Assembly (NCBI GenBank): GCA_001781435.1
Contig: MFLV01000022.1
Coordinates: 2,490-37,697, forward strand
Reading direction: 5' to 3'
Length of the DNA stretch: 35,208 bases
From: Candidatus Kaiserbacteria bacterium RIFCSPLOWO2_01_FULL_51_21
GTDB lineage: Bacteria > Patescibacteriota > Minisyncoccia > Phycocordibacterales > 2-01-FULL-51-21
The position numbers were made by a program, and so were the translations under genes. The notes below the pieces were generated by a model. That model worked only from the letters and a program-made list of their open reading frames with translations, was not told the origin of the DNA and made no database searches. Positions 27,306 through 35,208 of this stretch are shown here, one piece after another (within the stretch, counting starts at the first letter, position 1; each line of letters starts with the position of its first letter).

Positions 27306-27820
27306 GACGAAGAGCTTCCTCTGGCTTTGCAATGCTTTTTGCGGTGTTCATCGCGGGACTCATGACTTCCATTGCGCTTGCGATTTTCAATATCACGGTA
27401 AAAGAAATTGCGCTTGCGGGCACCGGAAGGGAGTCCCAGTTTGCGTTTTATGCGGCAGATGCTGGATGGGAGTGTGCTTCCTATTGGGATATAAAAGGCG
27501 GGTCGTTCATGGACCCGCCTTCAAGCGGTATCTTTTGTAATTCCCGTGACGTCGCTGCCCGTCCGTGGATTGTCACTGTTGATCCCGCTGCGGAGTCAAC
27601 CACAACAAAATTTATTGTTGATTTCCCGGTTGCAGATGGGAACGTGTATTGTGCCGAGGTTACCGTGAAAAAACAAAACCTTGGCGGGGGTAAACGTTCA
27701 ACCGTTGTCGAGTCGCGCGGCTATAACGGCGGATACCGCGATAACAGCGCACCAGCTCCGGACGATTGCCTCGGCGAGGCGCCGAACAAAGTTGAACGGG
27801 GTCTCAGGACGAATTCTTGA
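27239..27820 (+). CDS. PilX-like minor pilin
   Basis: SSGFAMLFAVFIAGLMTSIALAIFNITVKEI, then a PilX-like AFYAADAGWECA; position at the end of the minor pilin run. Confidence 0.75.
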   Translation: MYYKKNKKSKTEHIQANEAKSYRRRASSGFAMLFAVFIAGLMTSIALAIFNITVKEIALAGTGRESQFAFYAADAGWECASYWDIKGGSFMDPPSSGIFCNSRDVAARPWIVTVDPAAESTTTKFIVDFPVADGNVYCAEVTVKKQNLGGGKRSTVVESRGYNGGYRDNSAPAPDDCLGEAPNKVERGLRTNS

Positions 27821-27869
27821 TATTTATCTACTAGCCTTTTGCAAAAATGCCTCAAAGGCGATGTTTTTT

Positions 27870-30067
<2,198 letters not shown>

Positions 30068-30071
30068 CGAC

Positions 30072-30362
30072 ATGATTGACCGCAATACCATCGAAAAACT
30101 TGCAGGGCTTTCCCGCATTAAGATTTCTGAAAAAGAAAGTGCGGCTCTTGCTGAAGACCTTGAGCGTATTGTCGCGTATGTCTCCCAGGTGACTGAGGCT
30201 TCGGCCGAAACTCCCACGCCTATAAAACCCATGATGCACAATGTCTTGCGTGAAGATAAGGAGCCGCATGCGCCCGGTATCTTTACCGAAGCATTACTTA
30301 CGCAAGCGCCGGCGACAGTACGCGCTCTGGTGAAAGTGAAAAAAATCATTGCTCAAGACTGA
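30072..30362 (+). CDS. gatC: Asp-tRNA(Asn)/Glu-tRNA(Gln) amidotransferase subunit C
   Basis: IEKLAGLSRIKISEKE...LRED; immediately upstream of gatA (TGATG overlap). Confidence 0.9.
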   Translation: MIDRNTIEKLAGLSRIKISEKESAALAEDLERIVAYVSQVTEASAETPTPIKPMMHNVLREDKEPHAPGIFTEALLTQAPATVRALVKVKKIIAQD

Positions 30363-31777
30363 TGACCATTGAGACAAAACAGCTAACGGTTGCCCGTGCA
30401 GCAAAAGCGCTCAAAGCGCGGGAGTTTAGTGCGGTTGAGCTCACCGAACAATTTCTAGAAAACATTACTGCGGAAAATCCCAATCTCAACGCGTATCTTG
30501 AAATCTTTGAAGATTCTCTGGAGCAGGCAAAGCATGCTGACGAGATCCTTGGCCGCGGAGAAGGAGGCGTCCTTACCGGCATTCCGATTGCGGTGAAGGA
30601 CAATATTTTAATTGAAGGGAAGATTGCTTCCGCCGCATCGAAAATGCTTGAAAATTATCGCGCCGCGTATGATGCCACAGTTATTCGCAAACTTAAGGAA
30701 CAAGGCGCAGTTTTTTTGGGGCGAACCAACATGGATGAATTTGCGATGGGAGGCTCTACAGAAAATTCCGCGTTTGGTGCCACAAAGAATCCCCATGATA
30801 CAGAACGTGTCGCGGGAGGCACATCGGGAGGATCAGCCGCCGCTGTTGCCGCTGATATGACACTCGCGGCGCTTGGCTCGGATACCGGCGGCTCAGTGCG
30901 TCAGCCAGCGAGCTTTTGCGGCGTAGTCGGGTTAAAACCGACCTACGGCGCAGTTTCTCGTTTTGGACTTATTGCGACTGTATCTTCTTTTGATCAAATC
31001 GGACCTCTCACCAAAACAGTTGAAGACGCCGGACTCATGTTCGGTCTCATTTCGGGAATTGATCCAAAGGACTCAACGACGCTTTTGGACGAGTCGCGCC
31101 AAACCTCTGAGAAAGAAAAAATGACTGTTGGCATACCGCGACACCTTTTCAAAGAGGGTGTCGACGCTGGGGTGCTCCAAGCCTTTGAGAAAATGGCTAA
31201 AAAGCTTTCCGACAGAGGCCACCGAATTGTAGACATTGAACTTCCTTCCATCTCGTACGCTCTTTCCTGTTATTACGTCATTAATTTTGCTGAGATTTCA
31301 TCAAATCTAGCCCGTTTTGACGGAGTGCGTTATGGTCTCCACGTTGACGGGATTGATCTCTTAGGCGACTATACGAAAACACGGGGTGCGGGTTTTGGCA
31401 CGGAAGTGCGCCGTCGTATTCTTTTGGGTACCTATGTGCTCTCTGCCGGCTACTATGACGCCTATTACGGCAAAGCGAACACGGTACGGCAACGTATCAC
31501 GAATGATTTTCTCGATGCTTTCAAAACGGTCGATTGTATTGCGACTCCAACAACACCCTTTCCTGCCTTTCGGTTCGGAGAAAAAAATGACCCACTTGCT
31601 ATGTATGCCGCAGATATCTTTACCGTGCCTGCCAATCTCACAGGAATGCCGGCGCTCTCCGTGCCAATGGATCCAGTTGTTCGCGACGGAGCGACACTAC
31701 CGGTTGGTTTTCAACTTACGGCACCTCACCGAGGAGAGCCGGCGCTCTTTCACTTAGGGAAGATTCTCGAGATATAA
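30362..31777 (+). CDS. gatA: Asp-tRNA(Asn)/Glu-tRNA(Gln) amidotransferase subunit A
   Basis: IPIAVKDNI, TNMDEFAMGGSTENSAFG, GGTSGGSAAAVAA, GSDTGGSVRQPASFCG. Confidence 0.97.
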   Translation: MTIETKQLTVARAAKALKAREFSAVELTEQFLENITAENPNLNAYLEIFEDSLEQAKHADEILGRGEGGVLTGIPIAVKDNILIEGKIASAASKMLENYRAAYDATVIRKLKEQGAVFLGRTNMDEFAMGGSTENSAFGATKNPHDTERVAGGTSGGSAAAVAADMTLAALGSDTGGSVRQPASFCGVVGLKPTYGAVSRFGLIATVSSFDQIGPLTKTVEDAGLMFGLISGIDPKDSTTLLDESRQTSEKEKMTVGIPRHLFKEGVDAGVLQAFEKMAKKLSDRGHRIVDIELPSISYALSCYYVINFAEISSNLARFDGVRYGLHVDGIDLLGDYTKTRGAGFGTEVRRRILLGTYVLSAGYYDAYYGKANTVRQRITNDFLDAFKTVDCIATPTTPFPAFRFGEKNDPLAMYAADIFTVPANLTGMPALSVPMDPVVRDGATLPVGFQLTAPHRGEPALFHLGKILEI

Positions 31778-31779
31778 CC

Positions 31780-32349
31780 ATGGACATTCGATTTCTCAAT
31801 CTCGAGTATCTGTTTCTCCTTATTTATAATCTGCTTACCGGGCAGCATGAGACAAGCATTCCGGGGCATCTCTTAGAGTATTGGGAGACCTATAAAATCA
31901 TAGCCACCTTCCTTACGCTCTTTCTTGCCACCGGGATCATCTATTGCGTGGTTCGCATCTTTCAAATTCGTAAAGAGGAGCGCGCCGAGCTCGGCATTAT
32001 TTTCAAACCCGTAACTTCAGAAGAAAAGCAAAATACCGACTGGGAGCGGATCCTTGAGCATAGCAAGTCGGATAACCCCAATGACTGGAAACAGGCGATT
32101 ATTGATGCCGACGTCTTGCTTGAAAAAATGGTGGATGTCATGGGGTATCGTGGCGAAAATCTGGGTGAAAAGCTGAAGCAGATCGAACAAAGCGATTTCA
32201 AAAATCTCGACAATGCGTGGGAAGCGCACAAGGTACGTAACCAAATTGCGCATGCCGGCTCGAACTTTGTGCTTACGGAGAGAGAAGCGCGGCGCGTTAT
32301 TGATCTGTACCGTCAGGCGTTTGAAGAGTTCAAGTTTTTGGAGAATTAA
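31780..32349 (+). CDS. Hypothetical membrane-anchored protein
   Basis: TM segments then a soluble helical domain; start follows the gatA stop. Confidence 0.75.
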   Translation: MDIRFLNLEYLFLLIYNLLTGQHETSIPGHLLEYWETYKIIATFLTLFLATGIIYCVVRIFQIRKEERAELGIIFKPVTSEEKQNTDWERILEHSKSDNPNDWKQAIIDADVLLEKMVDVMGYRGENLGEKLKQIEQSDFKNLDNAWEAHKVRNQIAHAGSNFVLTEREARRVIDLYRQAFEEFKFLEN

Positions 32350-32352
32350 AAC

Positions 32353-32379
32353 AAAAACACCGCCTGCGGCGGTGTTTTT
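32353..32379. terminator. Bidirectional terminator
   Basis: AAAAACACCGCC-TGC-GGCGGTGTTTTT. Confidence 0.9.
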
Positions 32380-32419
32380 GTTGCTTGCTCGCACTGAGCG
32401 AGCGAAGCGAGTCGAAGTG

Positions 32420-32490
32420 TTGCGGGGCCGGGATTTGCACCCGGGACTTCAGGTTATGAGCCTGACGAGATACTACTCCTCCACCCCGCT
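32420..32490 (-). tRNA. Initiator tRNA-fMet, anticodon CAT
   Basis: AGCGGGG...TCAGG-CTCATAA-CCTGA...CCGGG-TGCAAAT-CCCGG-CCCCGCA-A; unpaired A1:A72 is an initiator hallmark. Confidence 0.85.
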
Positions 32491-32598
32491 GTCTTGGAGA
32501 TACCGTAACATTCTACACAAAAAATAATTTTTCGCAATGGAAACGCCCGCTGGAATTTTTGCGTTTCGTGCTAAAAATGCTATCGTAATTTTGTTTTC

Positions 32599-32669
32599 GC
32601 CGGTGTAGTTCAATGGTAGAACGAAGGACTCATAAGCCTTAAACAGAGGTCCGATTCCTCTCACCGGCA
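32599..32669 (+). tRNA. tRNA with CAT anticodon, probably elongator Met
   Basis: GCCGGTG-TA-GTTC-AATGGTA-GAAC-G-AAGGA-CTCATAA-GCCTT-AAAC-AGAGG-TCCGATT-CCTCT-CACCGGC-A. Confidence 0.82.
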
Positions 32670-32707
32670 TCTGGAACTTTTTCTCCGCGGTAGAGTTGTA
32701 AATATTG

Positions 32708-32914
32708 ATGAAACGGGTTGCACTATACCTTTTTGTATTTTGTCTTTTTGCCTGCGCGACACTCGTATTAGTTTTTATTTGGGCAGGGGGGCCATCTTCG
32801 CCGCTCTTATTTCAAGTAGCCGCTTCTCTCTTTGTAGTTGGTCTCACCTCCTTTCTCGTGTGGTCGCTCACCACCTTTTTTGAGCTCAGAGATAAAATTG
32901 CGAATCACTCTTAA
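32708..32914 (+). CDS. Small membrane protein
   Basis: ATG at 32708; two hydrophobic segments. Confidence 0.55.
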   Translation: MKRVALYLFVFCLFACATLVLVFIWAGGPSSPLLFQVAASLFVVGLTSFLVWSLTTFFELRDKIANHS

Positions 32915-32962
32915 GTGAATAGCTGGTTAGTATTATCCCCTGTCACGGCGTATGCTTGATAT

Positions 32963-33655
32963 ATGCCGATGTATCGAGCAGTAAATACTAATTTCTTCAA
33001 AAAGTGGTCACCGGAGATGGCCTATGTTCTCGGCTTTTTTGCCGCAGACGGCTCAATGCTTAAAAATAATCGCGGGGCGCATTTTATAGAATTTCATATT
33101 ACTGACCGAGAGCTTCTTTATGCTATTCGTGTCGCTCTTGGCTCAAATCATAAAATTGCCGTACGCGATCGTCACAATGAAAAATGGAAGATTGGGTACC
33201 GACTCCAGATTGGAAGCAAAGAAATCTACAGCGACTTAAAGCGACTAGGTTTCTCACAGGCGAAAAGTAAGACATTGCACTTCCCAGCAGTCCCAAAAAA
33301 ACACATTCGCCATTTTGTCCGAGGTTATTTTGATGGCGATGGAAATGTGTATTTCAAGCAGCATTGGGCGAAGGACCGAAATAAGATGAGATGGCATTTT
33401 ACCTCACGTTTTACTTGCGGGTCTCATCCATTTCTTATCTCACTTCTTGCTCTTCTTCGAAAGAATGGGGTAGAAGGAGGGTTCATCTTAAAGAAAGAGC
33501 GAGGGTATGAATTGGTTTTCAGTCATCGCGATAGCCTTGCACTATATGCATTGATGTATAATAATGTTTCCGGTAGTTTGTTTTTGAAGAGGAAGCACAA
33601 CATCTTCCAAAAAGCAATTGCTACCTTGTATCCAAAACCGCAGATGCGGCCGTAG
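32963..33655 (+). CDS. LAGLIDADG homing endonuclease (two-motif)
   Basis: YVLGFFAADGSM and HFVRGYFDGDGNVY are the two LAGLIDADG helices; stop TAG at 33653-33655 lies within the tRNA gene. Confidence 0.92.
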   Translation: MPMYRAVNTNFFKKWSPEMAYVLGFFAADGSMLKNNRGAHFIEFHITDRELLYAIRVALGSNHKIAVRDRHNEKWKIGYRLQIGSKEIYSDLKRLGFSQAKSKTLHFPAVPKKHIRHFVRGYFDGDGNVYFKQHWAKDRNKMRWHFTSRFTCGSHPFLISLLALLRKNGVEGGFILKKERGYELVFSHRDSLALYALMYNNVSGSLFLKRKHNIFQKAIATLYPKPQMRP

Positions 33656-33927
33656 CTCAACTGGTTAGAGCACTCGCCTGTAGACGTGCAGCTTTCTACC
33701 GAAAGGGTAGATTGAAACTCTCTGGGATAACGGTGAAGGCTAAATCTTTCGTATAAGACATGCGAACACCGTGGGAACCCCTCGTTAAGGAATGGGGGGG
33801 CGCCGTAGAGACTAGATACCGGAGCACCTAACAGTGAAAACTTATGGTGAAGATATAGTCCATGCCACTATGAAAATAGTGGGGAAGTGCACGCGAGAGG
33901 TTGCCGGTTCAAGCCCGGTCGGCCGCG
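33646..33927 (+). tRNA. Intron-containing tRNA-Asp(GUC); exons 33646-33681 and 33890-33927
   Basis: Joined exons: GCGGCCG-TA-GCTC-AACTGGTTA-GAGC-A-CTCGC-CTGTCAC-GCGAG-AGGTT-GCCGG-TTCAAGC-CCGGT-CGGCCGC-G; loop CUGUCAC and G73 are typical of bacterial tRNA-Asp. Confidence 0.88.
33682..33889 (+). ncRNA. Group I self-splicing intron (~208 nt) in the tRNA anticodon loop
   Basis: P1 CUGU|/GCAG with U.G at the 5' site; P2 CTACC-GAAA-GGGTAG; R/S elements GAGACTAGATACCGG and GAAGATATAGTCC forming P7 (GACUA/UAGUC); P8 CACC/GGTG; P9 CCACTAT-GAAA-ATAGTGG; terminal G at 33889. Confidence 0.92.
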
Positions 33928-33954
33928 CAAAATAACCGTAGGTCGGTTCAAAAG

Positions 33955-33980
33955 TGATCGCCCAACAGGCGGTCATTTTT
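33955..33980 (+). terminator. Rho-independent terminator after the tRNA
   Basis: TGATCGCC-CAACA-GGCGGTCA-TTTTT. Confidence 0.75.
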
Positions 33981-33994
33981 GTTACAATGAGCTC

Positions 33995-34663
33995 ATGAGA
34001 AGAGAAATTGAACTATTTGCAGAAGACCTCGCCAAGAATCCAAATATCCTTGGGGTGGCAGTGTTTGGTTCAGTGGCACGGGGTGACAACAGACCCGACA
34101 GCGATGTCGATCTCTTTGTTCTTACGGACGGACTAGAACGAAGAAAGATAGAGAAGATTGGAAACCTGAATTTTGAGATGGTCTATAGTTCCGAAGAAGG
34201 GGCTCGTTCTTTCGCAAAGAATAGAATGGACTCTTTTCTTAATCTCTGGAAAGACGCTAAGATTTTGATCGATAAGAGTGGTGGGCTTGCTCGCCTGAGA
34301 GAGTATGCAATTGAAACTCAAGATGCTGGAAAGCCAGTGGTGCCAGAATGGAAACGAGAGCATCTTGAGTTTGACACTCGAGATTCCTTACAGGGAGCGA
34401 GGGCTATTATGCAGGATGATGTCTCAACAGCAGAGATGTATTTGCAGAGAATGGTGTTTGGACTCCTTCAGTTTTATTTTGACGATCACAGTGTTTGGAC
34501 ACCTCCTCCTAAAAAACAACTGAAATGGCTTCGAGAACAAGATAAAGCCATGGCTGACAAATTCGATGCATTTTACACAGCATCTTCCATACAAGACCGG
34601 TTTAATGTAGCTTCGGAATTGGTAGACACTTTCTTTAAGTCAGGGACGAAAATACAGTCCTGA
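33995..34663 (+). CDS. Nucleotidyltransferase-domain protein with a C-terminal helical domain
   Basis: GVAVFGSVARGDNRPDSDVDLFVL (Pol-beta superfamily GSxxRG...DxD). Confidence 0.85.
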   Translation: MRREIELFAEDLAKNPNILGVAVFGSVARGDNRPDSDVDLFVLTDGLERRKIEKIGNLNFEMVYSSEEGARSFAKNRMDSFLNLWKDAKILIDKSGGLARLREYAIETQDAGKPVVPEWKREHLEFDTRDSLQGARAIMQDDVSTAEMYLQRMVFGLLQFYFDDHSVWTPPPKKQLKWLREQDKAMADKFDAFYTASSIQDRFNVASELVDTFFKSGTKIQS

Positions 34664-34751
34664 TTCTCACGTATCTTAGTTCCAACAGCGTCCAGTACGT
34701 TGCGCACTAAAGGCGCTTTTTTAAAGAACGGTGAGGGTATATCCTTAAGGA

Positions 34752-35153
34752 ATGGAGTCAACGCTCAAAGCATGGATAGTCACGGTGGCTCTCTACTCCA
34801 CTGTGGCGCCGTTTCTTTTTCTTGTGCTTGCTCCGTATTTCAAAATATTTAATACGTCGTACCGGAGTTGGTTTCTCATACTGCTCGGCACTGCCGTTGT
34901 TTCTTATCTGATACCTCTATTATGCTGGGCAACGGGTCTGAGTACTTTCCCTTTTCGCATACTGAACGGCAGTCCCTATATCAAGATTATTGGGGACGCT
35001 ATCAATGTGGTCGTTATATGCTTTGTCTTTCACCACTTACTCAATAGATTTTATCAAGCCTCTTGGAAACAATCTCTCCTGCTCTTTATTTCATCTTCGG
35101 TAATACTATTCGCGGTTGTTTTTGGCGTTATCTATGGGCTACCCTCGCCGTGA
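34752..35153 (+). CDS. Hypothetical multi-pass membrane protein
   Basis: 133-aa ORF with about four hydrophobic segments. Confidence 0.55.
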   Translation: MESTLKAWIVTVALYSTVAPFLFLVLAPYFKIFNTSYRSWFLILLGTAVVSYLIPLLCWATGLSTFPFRILNGSPYIKIIGDAINVVVICFVFHHLLNRFYQASWKQSLLLFISSSVILFAVVFGVIYGLPSP

Positions 35154-35208
35154 CGGTAAGGGGGTAGTCTATTGCGAGGCATTTTATGCAGGGGGCTTGA
35201 AATGAGGA

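Noticed and set aside
33646-33690. tRNA-Tyr(GTA) reading of the 5' exon
   Set aside because: Short variable loop, G73 and group I intron boundaries all favour tRNA-Asp(GUC) after splicing.
34701-34726. GCGC...GCGC-TTTTTT terminator after the nucleotidyltransferase
   Set aside because: Only a 4-bp stem can be drawn; too weak to call.

Overview
The window looks like chromosomal DNA from a small-genome, Patescibacteria/Parcubacteria-like (CPR) bacterium using the standard code. This assignment is inferred from gene content and style, not from a search. It starts inside the 3' end of a minus-strand tmRNA gene (ssrA), followed by a small basic ORF and smpB. Then come ftsH (+), a pyrC/pyrD/pyrB cluster (-), tRNA-Ile(TAT), recG (-), a Cache/HAMP/PAS histidine kinase (-) and malic enzyme (+). 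Next is a minus-strand cassette of DoxX, a cupredoxin and two small lycopene-cyclase-domain proteins, then tRNA-Ser(GCT) and comF. A long type IV pilus locus runs from about 15.7 to 27.8 kb: pilM-N-O-P-like, pilB, a lone REC protein, pilT, pilC, two tandem pilins, pilD and four minor pilins. It is followed by ligA, gatC, gatA, two CAT-anticodon tRNAs, a LAGLIDADG homing endonuclease, and a tRNA gene whose anticodon loop is interrupted by a ~208-nt group I intron. The spliced product reads as tRNA-Asp(GUC). A nucleotidyltransferase-domain gene and a membrane protein close the window. The items most worth following up are: (1) the tRNA-Asp group I intron with a homing endonuclease ORF lying outside the intron and ending inside the tRNA; (2) a family of hairpin-train repeats, one copy of which encodes the C-terminus of the histidine kinase; (3) an inverted and direct duplication of the tRNA-Ser 3' end; (4) three AT-rich inverted-repeat elements at gene junctions of the pilus locus; (5) an orphan carotenoid-cyclase/cupredoxin/DoxX cassette.
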